Shown here: in pieces, positions 1 to 13,238 of the stretch
Numbering within the stretch: position 1 is the stretch's first letter
Layout: each line of letters starts with the position of its first letter
Assembly: GCF_020536995.1 (NCBI RefSeq)
Contig: NC_068358.1
Span: forward strand, 52,816,196 to 52,880,195
DNA: 64,000 nucleotides
Direction: 5' to 3'
Source: Dreissena polymorpha
Taxonomy: Eukaryota > Mollusca > Bivalvia > Myida > Dreissenidae
Made by a program: the position numbers and the translations under genes
Notes under the pieces: model-generated
Told to the model about the DNA's origin: nothing
Database searches by the model: none
Seen by the model: only the letters and a program-made list of their open reading frames with translations

Positions 1-705
1 AATAAACCCCCTCTTCTTCGAAGGTGGGCATAAAAATGCTTTATATGACCTTAGATATTATTTTTGCAATCATTTTTCATCAATTACAAATGTTTAAAAA
101 ATTATTGTTTCATGCTACTCATGGTACCAGTTTTTTGTCAGAAAAGTAATCACATTTTTTAAAAATGCATTACCCCTTGTTGCCAAAAAAATCATGAAAA
201 ATATAATTTTCAAAGATATCCTTTAAAACAAAAAGAAAATGCTTTCTCAACCTTAAATATTATTCCTTCAAGCATTTTACATCAATAATTTATGTTTGAA
301 AAAATCATTGGTTCATGCTAAATACTGTTTGATATACTGTAAATAATGTAACTACACATCCGAGTAGTGAGTCCATCAAACTATTGCAACTGAAACACCT
401 GTTGTGCCAAGGCATCAGCCGAAGTCAAATGCCTTCTGACTTAGTGCATTTTACTATTTATATTTGTATGCATTTGTATGTGTTTGAAAAAAACGTATAA
501 TCTTTAATGACATCTTCTGACCATGCATGTCCTAGATTTCAAAATCCAGGCCCTGGTCTGACACATTGGTAACATTAACGTTAAACTGTTACCAGGCTTC
601 TGAATTTAATTAGCCAGGTCAAAGGAAAAGGGCAGTCTAATCAGTATCCAATTAAACTATTTGTCATTCACTCATTGTCAGAAAACCGCTCTTAAGCAAA
701 CAGCT
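1..705. other. No gene seen; weak tandem repeat
   Basis: AT-rich sequence without a convincing exon. Two diverged copies of a roughly 200-bp unit can be seen (about 30-120 and 235-325). Both contain 'atgcttt', then 'ttaaatatta' or 'ttagatatta', then 'attgtttcatgct' or 'attggttcatgct'. Nothing else is recognised. Confidence 0.4.
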
Positions 706-789
706 TTCAAGCAACTGCAGGCTGAACTGGATCTAAATTGGCCACAATCGCTTCAATGTCTCTTTTACTGGGATATGGTTCATTTAACT

Positions 790-1282
790 TTAAAGGGATG
801 TTTTCACGTTTGGTAAATTGACAAAAATTGAAAAAAGTTGTATCGGATTTGCAAATTTTCGTTTTATTTATGTTATTTTTAGGAAACAGTATTACTGAAC
901 ATTTACCATGGTCTAATATAGCCATTATATGCATCTTTTAACGATTTAAAAATTAGAAAGCGTTGCAACGCGAAACGATTGAATAATTTGGAGAGTTATG
1001 TTGTTGTTGTTTAATTGTGTGAAATTACAAAGATTGCTTATACTAGGTATAAAAAACGTCAACCATTTATACTTGGCAGAATAGTCGAGCAGGCTAATGC
1101 GTTTTTACTCCAGGACTAAGGGGGTCACTGGTTCGAGCCCTGCTGCGGACTACTTTTTTTAAAGAATTTTATTCTGGATTTTTAACTGGAGCTTTTAATA
1201 TCCAATGTTTACATTTATCATTATAAAGCATTTAATGATTTACTTCAAAACATGTCAAAATTTGTGAAAAGGTCCCTTTTAA
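790..1282 (+). mobile_element. TTAA-flanked MITE with a tRNA-like core
   Basis: The element starts TTAAAGGGATGTTTTCAC and ends GTGAAAAGGTCCCTTTTAA. These are imperfect inverted termini flanked by TTAA, the target site used by piggyBac-type transposases. The centre (about 1076-1150) looks like a tRNA, with an A-box-like 'tagtcgagcagg' and a clear B box 'ggttcgagccc'. Sister copies lie at 37534-38084 (opposite orientation) and 38114-38632. There is no coding capacity. It could equally be called a tRNA-derived SINE, but the inverted ends and TTAA favour a MITE that captured a tRNA-like sequence. Confidence 0.7.
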
Positions 1283-1627
1283 CATAATATCTACTCCTAT
1301 AAATATCAGGTCAATATACATGGACTAAACGGTAAATTACGTCTAATTATTTGGACTGTAATGACATCAACTACTTAATTAGAAAGAAGAAAGAATTCAT
1401 ACTTACCAGTAATTTGAGTAAAGAGTTTGTATTCAATGTTGTATTTCAGGACAGCTTGGTGATATGCAAATCCCATATGACATGTTGATATCGGGTATCA
1501 TAGCCATTCAATAAGTCGCAAAATGCTTAAACAAAACTTATAAAGCAAAATGTGACTTAAATTGATAACTAAAAATACCAGTATCATCAGTATGCCAGTT
1601 TTGCCTTGTCAATCTGTCGAGATCCAG

Positions 1628-1990
1628 AAAGTGCTTCGTTCACATTGAATATGTCCTTCGAATTCCATTAATGTGTTGCATTACTAAATAGCGAAACAAG
1701 CCGATTTAAGCTGTAAGAAAGTTTTGACACGAGTGTTATCAAGTCTCTCATGGGCGAAGCCATAGAAAGTGATCCATTCACATCGAATATATCCTTCGAA
1801 TTCCATCCTTTGTTGTCATTAGCGGAGATTTAGTGAATAAATAATTCATATATCATAAATGACAGCTTCTAAATAGCGAAACAAGCCAATTTATGCAGTA
1901 AGAAAGTTTTGACTCGAGACTCTCATGGAGGCGGCCATTGTTGAATGTTGAAACACGAACGACAACTCTGCTAGGAGAATGTAATCAATG
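1628..1990. repeat. Two-copy tandem repeat
   Basis: Two diverged copies share 'tccttcgaattccat', 'aaatagcgaaacaagcc' and 'gtaagaaagttttgac' (about 1640-1740 and 1770-1925). The downstream piece 'gaacgacaactctgc' (about 1957-1971) recurs at 15400-15460, so this is part of a dispersed family. Confidence 0.55.
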
Positions 1991-2939
1991 ACGAGCAATC
2001 TCCTACGCAGTGGCGAATGCAAAAGGGAAGTAACTGAAAAATCGAGTTATCTCAATCGGACTGGCTCGGTCTTTTACATAGGTTGCCATTGTGACAAATT
2101 TTTGTACGGTTATGATACCTTGTACGATGCTGTTCGCATCGTCAAAAATCTCTTGGTATGATTGTTTTAAACGCGCTTCCTCTACCAAACGCGCTTTTCC
2201 GTTTTACATGTTTTATTGTAATATGAAAGCAACATTTAATGTCACTGTGATGGACTTCTACAATGTGAGTAATATTCAGTACTCATCAAGTGTTTGACGA
2301 TAGAATCAAATATATGTTTGGAAGCATGTCAATATATTGATAGCATATAAGGTGACTATTATATAAAGATGCCGTCTTCTTATAATAGAATGCTCTCCTT
2401 TTATTATATTGTTTACATTAGTTTATTATGTCAATTCTGAGTACACCATTGAAAACAAAGATATATCAAACAGTGCAAACTACGGTTGCATAGAGGTGAC
2501 ATTCACTCCTCTTTTTTTAAATTGCACTCTTCTTTTTTCTATCTCGTGGCCACGAGTTAGCTAAGTCGGAATCTCGAGATCACGAAATAAAAAAAACACT
2601 CCTCTTTTTTATATCTCGTGGCCACGACATAGCTAACTCGTGGCCACGAGATAGAAAAAAGAGGAGAGCAAAACTAAATAAAAGCGGAGTGCAATTAAAA
2701 TAAAAAACGATACAGTAAATAAAGGCAGAATGCATAAAATAAAAGAGGAGAGAAATTTCGTCATCTCGAGATCCCGACTTAGCTAACTCATGGCCACGAG
2801 TTAGTCAGCAAATCAAATACTATCTTGTTCCCTCAAATTAATAAGCCAATGAAAACGTCCCAAAAGCAAAGCTTGGATATAACATAACATACTACTATTA
2901 GTACTACTATTACTTCTACTACTTCTGTTGCTGTTTTCG

Positions 2940-2997
2940 TTGCTACTACTACTACTACTACTGCTCAACTGCTACTACTTCTACTACTACTATTACG

Positions 2998-3096
<99 letters not shown>

Positions 3097-3098
3097 GG

Positions 3099-3193
<95 letters not shown>

Positions 3194-3285
3194 TCACTAC
3201 TTCTACTGCTACTATTACTACTATCGCTGCTTCTGTTACTGCTCCTCCTCCTCCTACTACTACTACAGCTACTGCTACTGCTGCT
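2940..3285. repeat. (CTA)n microsatellite, left arm
   Basis: Near-continuous CTA/TAC triplets with a few substitutions. Its translations are runs of one residue and are not genes. Confidence 0.95.
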
Positions 3286-3372
3286 GTTGCTAGTAGTAGA
3301 AGTAGTAGTAGAAGTAGTAGTAGTTTTAGTAGTAGTCGTCGTCGTCGTCATAGTAGTAGTAGTAATCGTAGT

Positions 3373-3627
3373 CGTACGACGGTCGCTGTCCGGTCGTCAG
3401 TCGGTCTGTCGTCCATCAGTCGTCCATCGTCGGTCGGTCGACGGTCGGTTGTCGGTCGGTCGTCGGTCGATCGTCGGTTGTCCTCCGGAAGTGGTCCGTC
3501 GGTCGGCCATCCGGCGTCCTCCGTCGCTCGTCAGTCGGTCGTCCCTCGTCCAAACATCGGTCTTCCGTTGGTCGTCCGTCAGGCGTTCCTCGGTCGGTCG
3601 TCGTCCATCGTCCGTCGGTCGGTCGAC
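3373..3627. repeat. Degenerate GTCGGTC-type simple repeat
   Basis: CpG-rich spacer between the two triplet arms, built from imperfect 'cggtcggtcg', 'gtccgtcg' and 'gtcgtcc' blocks. Its composition is unlike anything else in the window. Confidence 0.85.
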
Positions 3628-4330
<703 letters not shown>

Positions 4331-4712
4331 TAGAAGCAACAACATCAGCAACAGAAGTAGTAGAAGTAATAGTAGTACTAATAATAGTATGCTATATCAA
4401 AGCCTTGCTTTTGGGACGTTTTCATCGGCTGATAAATTTGAGGGAATAAGTTAGTATTTGATTGGCTGACTAACTCGTGGCCACGAGTTAGCTAAGTCGG
4501 GATCTCGAGATGACGAAATTTCTCTCCTCTTTTATTTTATGCATTCTGCCTTTATTTACTGTATCGTTTTTTATTTTAATTGCACCCCGCTTTTATTTAG
4601 TTTTGCTCTCGAGATCCCGACATAGCTAACTCGTGGCCAAGAGATAGAAAAAAAGAGGAGTGCAATTTAAAAAAGAGGAAAGAATGTCACCTCTATGCCA
4701 CCGTAGCAAACA

Positions 4713-5357
4713 ATATTTTTGAATCTCCTTTTTTGTTGTATGTAGTAATAATAATTGACATAATTTCAATCTAAAATTTAAATCACATAAAGATGTGATT
4801 AAAGGCGATGAAATAAAGCTAATATTTATGTATTTGGTCGGTATAAGATCAATTTGGCTGAACACATTTGATATTGTATTATGCAGGGCGATGCTAGAAT
4901 GTGATTCCTTTTGACCAAGTCATTTTACCCATACAATTGAGTAGTGCTTTACTTAAATCGTTATATTGCTCTTGTAATGCAGTGTTTCAAACATACCTTA
5001 ATCAGCCAGTTTCAATAGAATATTTGGCATAACTTCAGACTCACATAGTCAGTTCTAAATATAATTAGTTTGCCAAATAAATTAATATGCGGGGGATGAC
5101 ACAAAAGTATATTAAGAGGTATAATACTTACTTATTTGAATTCTACGAATGGTTACAGTATGTTGAACGTGTATAAATGTTCTCTACATGAAAAGCGTTA
5201 TGCAATTCATGTGTGCCTGCGTATGTATTGAAATATTATCAAGATTGGCATTTTTTCTAATCTATTATTAAAATGTCTCATGTATCAACATGTTCAGATT
5301 TTGTGTTATGGACAAATCTATGTCCGAACCATGAAGATCACACTTAGCAGTCAAAAG
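4713..5357. other. No gene seen
   Basis: AT-rich sequence without a supported exon or recognised repeat. Confidence 0.4.
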
Positions 5358-5590
5358 GTTGAAGGGACTTGTTCACAATTCGGAGCATATTTTAACTGTG
5401 TGAATAATTGCCTTAAATTGATAAATTTTAATCACAGAACTGATGAGCTCCATTTACAATTGAAAAACAATAATTTCGGAAAGAAAATATTTTTACCCAG
5501 CAGGGCTCGAACCAGAGGTCTTTTGTTTAAAATCCTAATTCCTAAACCACTCGACCATCCTGACTACATTATATAACTGAACATTTTATA
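5358..5590 (-). mobile_element. Diverged MITE/SINE with tRNA-like core
   Basis: 'gaagggacttgttcaca' resembles the TTAAAGGGACTTGTTCACA terminus seen at 25310 and 47986. Farther in, 'cagggctcgaaccagaggtc' contains a reverse-strand B box (ggttcgagccc-like) followed by 'ccactcgaccatcc', as in the copy at 37534-38084. The right terminus is unclear. It belongs with the tRNA-like MITE group. Confidence 0.5.
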
Positions 5591-6585
5591 AACGCACTTG
5601 AATGTGCAGCTAAAATAAGACATTCATCTTGGAATTAACTTTGTATTTTGAAATAATTTTATGAAAAAAAGAAGAATTATTTATTAATAATCAATATTTA
5701 AATGGAGAAAATATACATATGATGAACCGTATTTTACCACATACCGGTAATTTTATGAGGGATGACTTTTTCATGATTTTAAGGCACACTGGTGTTTAAT
5801 GGCCTAGAAGACGCATTGCCAGTTATTAAAAGCATGATTACATATTTACATGTCACATTTCACAGGTAAAAGTTAATGACTATACCACTTGTTATAGAGC
5901 GTATAAGAATATTGCAGGTCGGTGTGTATTTGTAAAATTGGCATTTTAGAGGAGTCATCCATGTTTACTGTCTAATGTTTATAAATTTTTCTCTAGTCTG
6001 TTAGCGAAAATCACTGCTGTCAGTAAGAGATCAACAAATGTATATAAAATCAATTGATAACCGAAAAATAAAAGTACTCAAAATGTTTTTAAAAATACTC
6101 TTTTTATCAAAAGAAATGCTTCTTATTTATCCAAAATTATTGGCGCGCATCATGACTTAAATTAAAAGGAATTTATTGAGGCTGATATAAAGGTTAATTT
6201 AGGGCCCTTATGTGAAGTTCTGTGTAGCCTGCACAGTAGTTTGTGGAATGTCAGTCCTCCAAACCAATATACAAAACATCTAATAGTTCAATGTGTGTAT
6301 TGACCTTGGCCCTGTTTAAGCTACTTATGCATTTTTTTAACTAACGGACACCTAAAACCCAATTTTATCAACATAATGAGTTAAATACACACACACTTAT
6401 GTGATTATATATTCTTTACTGAAAAACATGCAATGTCATAATTCTGCCGAAAAATATCATAGCTAATAACGTGTGTGAAGTTAGCCAATTTAGCCAATTT
6501 AGCCTATTTAGCCTGTTTAGCCGGTTAAATACATAGGTTGATACATACATCCTTTTTATCATATTTAGACTATTGAGATGAACTA
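5591..6585. other. No gene seen
   Basis: AT-rich flank. At 6480-6530 a short run of 'tagccaattt'/'tagcctattt' decamers leads into the satellite array. Confidence 0.4.
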
Positions 6586-6589
6586 TTAA

Positions 6590-8813
6590 GCTTATTAAGC
6601 CTATTTAGCAAGTTTGGAACATAGTTCAAGAATATATTATCCGATTGTTCATTCTTCCAATGGCGAGTGTGTATGAACCTTTAAGGGCCCCTTTTGGACA
6701 AAAAGAGTTATCCCCCGGAAGCAACCTAGTGCAAGCTGAACTCCCGTTGGCTGCCTGTCGGGCTGATCTAGTTTTGGACCGGGGTTTTAATGAGGGTCGG
6801 CGTCACTTACAGCCTATTTACATGGCGAATGTGTACGCACCTTTAACAACCCCTTTCGTACAAACAAGAGTTATCCCGCGGAAGCGACCTAGTGCAAGCT
6901 GAACTCCCGTTGGCTGCCTGTCGGGCTGATCTAGTTCGGCCCGGGGTTTTAATAAGGGTCTGTGTCACCTATAGCCTATTTAGGGAATTGGGCTCTATTT
7001 ACATGGCGAGTGGGTATGCACCTTTAAGGGCCCCATTCGGAAAAACAATAGTTTTCCCCTAAAGCGGCCTAGTGCACGTTGAACTCCCGTCGGCTGCCTG
7101 TCGGGCTGATCTAGTATCGGCCCGGGGTTTTAATTAGGGTCGGCGTCACCTACAGCCTATTTAGCGAATTTGGCTGAATTGACATGGCGAGTGGGTATGC
7201 ACCTTTAAGGGCCCATTTCTGACAAACAAGAATTTTGCCACGGAAGCGACCTAGTGCACGCTGAACTCCCGTCGGCTGCCTGTCGGACTGATCTAGTTTC
7301 GGCCTGGGGTTTTAATTAGGGTCGGCGTCACCTACAGCCTATTTAGCGTATGTATTATGCTCTATTTACATGGCGAGTGGGTACGCACCTTTAAGTACCT
7401 TTTTCGGACAGACAAGAGTTATCCCCCGGAAGCGACCTAGTGCAAGCTGAACTCCCGTTGGCTGCCTGTCGGGATAATCTAGTTTCGGCCCGGGGTTTTA
7501 ATTAAGGTCGGCGTAACCTACAGCCTATTTAGCGGATCAGGCTCTATTCACATGGAGAGTGGGTAGGCACCTTTAAGGGCCCATTCTGACAAACGAGAGT
7601 TATCCCCCGAAAGCGACCCAGTGCACGCTAAGCTCCCGTTGACTGCCTGTCGAGCTGATCTAGTTTCGGCCCGGTGTTTTAATAAAGGTCTGCGTCACAT
7701 ACAGCCTATTAAGCGAATTAGGCTCTATTAACATGGTTAGTGGGTATGCACATTTAAGTGCCCAATTCGGACATACAAGCGTTATCACCAGGAAGACGCA
7801 AAAAAACGCTGAATTCCCGCCTACTGCCTGTCGGGCTGATCTAGTTTCGGCCCGGATTTTTATTAGGGTAGGCATCACCTAAAGCCTATTAAGCGAATTA
7901 GGCTCTATTAACATGTCGAGTGGGTATGCACCTTTAAGGGCCCCTAAACAAGAGTTATCCCCCGGAAGTGACCTAGTGCACGTTGAACTCCCCTCGGCTG
8001 CCTGTCGAGCTGATCTAGTTTCGGCCCGGGGTTTTTATAAGGGTCCGCGTAACATACAGCCTTTTTAGCGAATTAGGCTCTATTTACATGGCGAGTTGGT
8101 ATGCACCTTTAAGGGCCCCTTTCGAATAAACAAGAGTTATCCCCCGGAAGTGACCTAGTGCACGCTGAACTCCCGTTGGCTGCCTGTCGGGCTGATCTAG
8201 TTTCGGCCCGGAGTTTTAATTAGGGTCGGCGTAAAATACAGCCTATTGCGTGTACGTATTATGCTCTATTTACTAGGCGAGTGGGTATGCACTTTATATG
8301 GCCCTTTTCGGACAAACAAGATTTATCCCCCGGAAGCGACCAAGTGCAAGCTAAACTCCCGTTTGGTGCCTGTCGGGCTGATCCAGTTTCGGCCCGGGCT
8401 TTTAATTAGGGTCTGCGTCACCTACAACCTATTTAGGTAAACTCCCGTTGGCTGCCTGTCGGGCTGATCTATTTTCGGCCCGGTGTTTTAATTAGGGTCT
8501 GCGTCACCAACAGCCTATTAAGCGAATTAGGCTCTATTTACATGGCGAGTGGGTATGCACCTTTAAGGGCCCATTTCGGACATACAAGAGTTATCCCCCG
8601 AAAGCGACCTAGTACAAGCTGAACTCCCGTCAGCTGCCTGTCGTCCTGATCTAGTTTCGGCTCGGGGTTTTAATTAGGGTCTGCGTCACCTACAGCCTAT
8701 TGAGCGAATTTGGCTCTATTTACATGGCGAGTTGGTATGCACCTTTAATGGCCCTTTTTGGACAAACAAGAGTTATCCCCCGGAAGCGACCTAGTGCACG
8801 CTGAACTCCCGTC
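6590..8813. repeat. Satellite array, about 180-bp monomer, ~12 copies
   Basis: The segment 'tgaactcccgttggctgcc' recurs at about 6738, 6900, 7080, 7264, 7447, 7632, 7812, 7985, 8167, 8353, 8446, 8622 and 8805. Spacing is mostly 162-186 bp, with one short monomer near 8440. Each unit carries 'acatggcgagtgggtatgca', 'gagttatcccccggaag' and 'gtttcggcccggggtttt'. Copies differ by scattered substitutions and small indels. The array stops abruptly at 8813. Open frames inside it are repeat shadows. Confidence 0.93.
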
Positions 8814-9294
8814 TTCGGAGCCTTTCAATATACGAAGATTAACAATCCTTGCAATATTAGTTTAAAAAATACTCAACACTTTATAGTAATGTGACTTGTT
8901 TGGCTTACTTTATGTATTTTGATTCTTTTGTTTTGGTAATTTACAGGCAAGAACAAACGATTATCAAGCTTTTATGTTAATGTAAAACAAGCGACCGTCA
9001 GCGCTAGGCAAGATTGACATCAGGGGCATAATCTTAAATAACTCGGTCGAGGTTTTTTATATTCTTATAATGTGGAAGTCATGTGCATTGCGGTTTATGT
9101 TTATAACGATCGGTCTGAATGGCAAACGTACCGCTGAGGTTCAGTGATGTACCACTTAAACAATAAGATTCATGTTCTATTCAAATAAAGACCAAAACGT
9201 TTGTCATGATTGCACGAAGTCTTAAGAATTACGATAAATTTAAACAGTATTGAATTACATATTATTCACATATTATTTGACATGACATGATTGT
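8814..9294. other. No gene seen; sequence before duplication unit 1
   Basis: Unique-looking sequence between the satellite and the left edge of duplication unit 1. No exon is recognised. Confidence 0.4.
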
Positions 9295-9457
9295 CACAAA
9301 ACATGTTTACATTTTTAGAATGAACAAAGTTCAAGTCAATAGAGATAATAAATACTAAGCTGAATTTATCTACAAAGTTGAAATGCATGATAAGGTATGT
9401 TTGGTATGCTTGCATAGAACTAGACAGAGTGCAAGCAATGCAGATCGTGTTTTTATT

Positions 9458-10783
9458 TTATTCAAAAACAGCCCTCCGTGTGTCCGGGTATGATTTAAAT
9501 GTTTTCTTGTACCAATTATGAGTTAGATAACCAACAACAGATTGGTTGAAAAGCGCGAATACGAATGTCCACAGCAGCTTTGTGTTCTGGAGACCACTCA
9601 TTAAAGAGAACGACAAGTAGATGAGGATCTCCATCAAGAAGTGTGGACATGAGACATACTCGAAAAGGCCACCATGTGGAATGTGGTGCCGAGTGTTGGT
9701 CACTTCTCCTAAAACAAGTAAATGTGTTCTTAATACATATAGTGATTAAACTAACTGTGTCACATGGTCTCCCGCCATAGGTACGTCCATTTTGTGCATA
9801 GGAAAATTGTTGTTTCTTAAAAAATTCAAGGGCATATTGAAGAGGGTCCCTGCTTAATTTCATCTCCGATCATATTATATAAACGTTAAAGCTACTTATT
9901 GATTTGTTACAGTGAAGGCATACAATTTTTTTTTCTTTTCCCTACGTTATCATCATCGAAAGTTATAGCAAAAGAATACATGTAACACATGTTTCACACA
10001 TGTTAAAGTTACGTGTCACTGGGCGACATGGCAGTCTGTTCCCTTTCCAATGGCCCAGGCAACCACTACATATTAAAGTCATTGTTCAATGTAAAATTTG
10101 CAATGTATGTGCACATGTGGGGAAAAATAATGACATATCATTTTTGAATTTTAGATAATATAAAAAAATATATATTAGCAAGAAATTTAAACAGGCCAGA
10201 GTCATCAAACATTTACTTTATATATACCTGATTTATTTTTTCTCAGATTGGCCAAGTGTTGAGCAACGACATACTGCTGATTTGCTGCCCATGTAAATAC
10301 CATTAACTTAATAACATGGTGTGGTTGAATAAAGGTAAGGCAGTCTGTATAAAAATAAATCAAATTCCAAACAAATCAAGCACTTTAAACATGAATTTTA
10401 CTATATATGTCACTTATAGTGTAATAAAAAAATACATCGCGTCTACAAATGCCGACCAATATTGAAAGAGAACGTATTACATAAAATTAATTAAATTATA
10501 AAGTTTTATATAAGGTAAGGCTCCTTCTTACATCTTTGATATCATTTTAGATATGTGCATGTTTCTTGTACCTGGTAAGGAGATTTTTTGTGAAAACTCT
10601 GTCCCGGACAAAGATGAGATACCCACTGCTGGGTAAAAATATCATGCCAATCAGGAAAAAAAACAATGCTCATTTTTTCAGACGTGTTGTATACGCTTAC
10701 AAACAAGCACTCGGTGTATCTCCGGATAACCTGAATATTACCACATATCAGCACCAGAAGATTAGATAATGGATGTCCAAGGT
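9458..10783 (-). pseudogene. SRD5A3: Polyprenol reductase (SRD5A3-like), 3' part, unit 1
   Basis: SRD5A3 reduces polyprenol to dolichol in the ER membrane for N-glycosylation. Three exons with matching phases are visible: 10572-10783, 10228-10344 and 9458-9708. Family landmarks are 'NLRKNK', 'HHIPHGGLFEYVSCPHF' and 'SYPDTRRAVF', the usual C-terminal steroid-reductase region with its hydrophobic helices. Compared with the unit-2 copy, exon 10572-10783 has two extra T residues in T-runs, which breaks the frame. The last exon lacks 13 bases, so the usual ending PYLF is replaced by a single Glu. The exon that lies 5' in unit 2 (32003-32145) is missing, because unit 1 diverges at about 11030. No first exon is seen. 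I read it as a partial, decayed duplicate. Confidence 0.85.
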
Positions 10784-11199
10784 CTGGTATATATTTAATG
10801 AAAACGATTCAATCAATATATGACCAAACCAACATTACTTATATGTAGCCAGGTTGAAAGTCATATTAACAAAAGTCATAAAGCAAACGTGTCAAACGGT
10901 AGCCGTTTAAAGTTTTTAAGACCCGAATTTAACACTTTTTTTCGACGCTAACGTAAACATTATCAATAAATACTATCCTTCATTTGGAAACCCTAAGCCT
11001 CAATTTAACCTTTCAGGAAACACCAACACAGATGACAGTGGTGCAGAGTGGTAAAGCTAGACGTGTTTTTAAGTGCTGCATAAAAAGTGCGTTTAAAGTG
11101 GTTAAATCGTATGGAAACAAAGCAAAACAAGAGCACCGCCTTGCGGGTGCAGACCGCTCATCTATTTTCTTTTTAAAGGTGAAGGGACTCTCATTTTAA

Positions 11200-11720
11200 A
11201 TCACAAAGGAGGGAGGGGTGGAGTGAAGAGCGGTGCATTGTGTGGGGGTGTGGACATTTATTTCATTATCTTCCAAAAATGCGAAAAAAAGGGGAAAAAA
11301 ATCGGGGGGTGGGGGGTGGGGGGGGTGGGGTGGGGATTCTTGGGTGCGATGGTTGGACGGTATTTCAAACATAAAATAATAAAAATAAATATTTGTGTTT
11401 TTTAACCGTTTCAAAAAAAAATTGGGGGGGGGGGTGAGGTGGGGGGTGGTATAGTGTGAGGGTGTGGTGGTAATTTGTGAGATGATCTTAAAAAAAAATA
11501 GGGGGGGGGGGATTCGGGTGGGGGGAGGGGGGTGGGGGGAGATTCTTGGGTGCGATGGTTGGACGGTATTCAAACATAAAATAATCAAAATAGATAGTTT
11601 TGTTTTTTAACTGTTTAAAATAATTGGGGAGGGGGTGGGGTGGGGGGGGGTATAGTGTGAGGGTGTGGTGGTCATTTGTGAGATTATCTTAAAAAAAAAA
11701 ATAGGGGGGGTTCGGGAGGG
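11200..11720. repeat. G-rich low-complexity block, duplicated
   Basis: Long G runs ('ggggggtgggg', 'gggggggggg') alternate with AT-rich pieces. A unit of about 240 bp ending 'ggtgcgatggttggacggta' (11344 and 11550) followed by 'aaacataaaataat' is present at least twice. The plus strand has many G-runs of three or more, so G-quadruplex formation is likely. Confidence 0.8.
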
Positions 11721-11879
11721 GCACGGGCGATGGTTTGGGTGGAGTCTATTGTGGTATGTCAGGTAAGAGTAGTTTTGTCAAAGGATCAATCAAATCTAAT
11801 CATAAATAAAGAAGTTATGGCAATTTTAGGAAAATTTAATAATTTGACCTTGAAAGTCAATGTCATTCAAAGGTCAAGG

Positions 11880-12860
11880 TAAAATTCAACTTGCCAGGTA
11901 CAGTAACCTCATGATAGCATGAAAGTATTTGAAGTTTGAAAGCAATAGCCTTGATACTTAATAAGTAAAGTGGATCGAAACACAAAATTTAACCATATAT
12001 TCAAAGTTACTAAGTCAAAAAAGGGCCATAATTCCGTAAAAATGACATCCAGAGTTATGCAACTTGTCCTTTTACTGTACCCTTATGATAGTTTGCGAGT
12101 GTTCCAAGTATGAAAGCAATATCTATGATACTTTAGGGGTAAAGTGGACCAAAACACAAAACTTAACCAAACTTTCAATTTTCTAAGTATAAAGGGCCCA
12201 TAATTCCGTCCAAATGCCAGTCAGAGTTACATAACTTTGCCTGCACAGTCCCCTTACGATAGTTAATAAGTGTTGCAAGTATGAAAGCAATAGCTTTGAT
12301 ACTGTAGGAATAAAGTGGACCTAAACACAAAACATAACCAAATTTTCAATTTTCTAAGTATAAAAAGGGCACATAATTCTGTCAAAATGCCAGTCAGAGT
12401 TACATTACTTTGCCTGCACAGTCCCCTTATGATAGTTAGTAAGTGTTGCAAGTATGAAAGCAATAGATTTGATACTTAAGGAATAAAATGGACCTAAACA
12501 CAAAACTTAACCAAAATTTTCAATTTTCTAAGTATAAAAAGGGCACATAATTCTGTCAAAATGCACGCCAGAGTTATCTAACTTTGCCTGCCCAGTCCCC
12601 TTATGATAGTAAGTAAGTGTACCAAGTTTGAATGCAATAGCATTGATACTTTCTGAAAAAAGTGGACCTAAACGCAAAACTTAACCAAAATTTTCAATTT
12701 TCTAAGTATAAAAAGGGCACATAATTCAGTCAAAATGCACGCCAGAGTTATCTAACTTTGCCTGCCCAGTCCCCTCATGATAGTAAGTAAGTGTACCAAG
12801 TTTGAATGCAATAGCATTGATACTTTCTGAGAAAAGTGGACCTAAACGCAAAACTTAACC
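11880..12860. repeat. Tandem array, ~180-bp unit, about 5-6 copies
   Basis: Each unit carries 'agtatgaaagcaatag' or 'agtttgaatgcaatag', 'aaagtggacctaaac', 'tcaattttctaagtataaa', 'gggcacataattc' and 'cagagttac' or 'cagagttat', then 'ccccttatgatagt'. The later units are the most alike, suggesting amplification at the 3' end. Confidence 0.88.
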
Positions 12861-13238
12861 GGACGCCGACGCCGACGCAGACGCCGACGCCAAGGTGATG
12901 ACAATAGCTCATAATTTTTTTTCAAAAAATAGATGAGCTAAAAAGGATAGAAATGTTTAGTTTTGGAAGCTTTTAGTTATTGGACCTAGTATTTTTGGAG
13001 ATTATAACTATAAAAGTGAGTAAAAGAAGAAATATTGTTTCATTCTTTCGGTGCGCATACATGTATACAGTTACCTATTGATATTGGTGAGGGCTGTGTG
13101 CAATGACCGTGACTGTATAGAGTTGTGTAGTGTTTGTGAAAGGATTATACGGACACTATACAGGTATGTCTCAGCTGACTGAACATTCCTAGATCGACCT
13201 TTTGACCAGCAATTGACAAGTACATCTCCCGGAGCACA

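Larger units (their letters stand above)
11118..12955. mobile_element. Composite bivalve repeat element with internal tandem array
   Basis: The element starts near 'caagagcaccgccttgcggg' and ends 'gacaatagctcataattttt' plus 'tagatgagcta', a head and tail I associate with an abundant bivalve non-autonomous repeat. It contains the G-rich block (11200-11720) and a tandem array (11880-12860), then a short GACGCC repeat (about 12862-12892). It is absent from unit 2, so it was inserted after the duplication or lost from the other copy. No protein-coding domain is seen. Confidence 0.6.

Noticed and set aside
6645-8440. Several 60-85 codon frames in the satellite
   Set aside because: They recur with the monomer period and break with every indel, so they are satellite shadows.
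9516-9863. 115-codon minus frame starting MKLSRDPLQY
   Set aside because: It overlaps the SRD5A3 last exon in another frame and runs into its intron.
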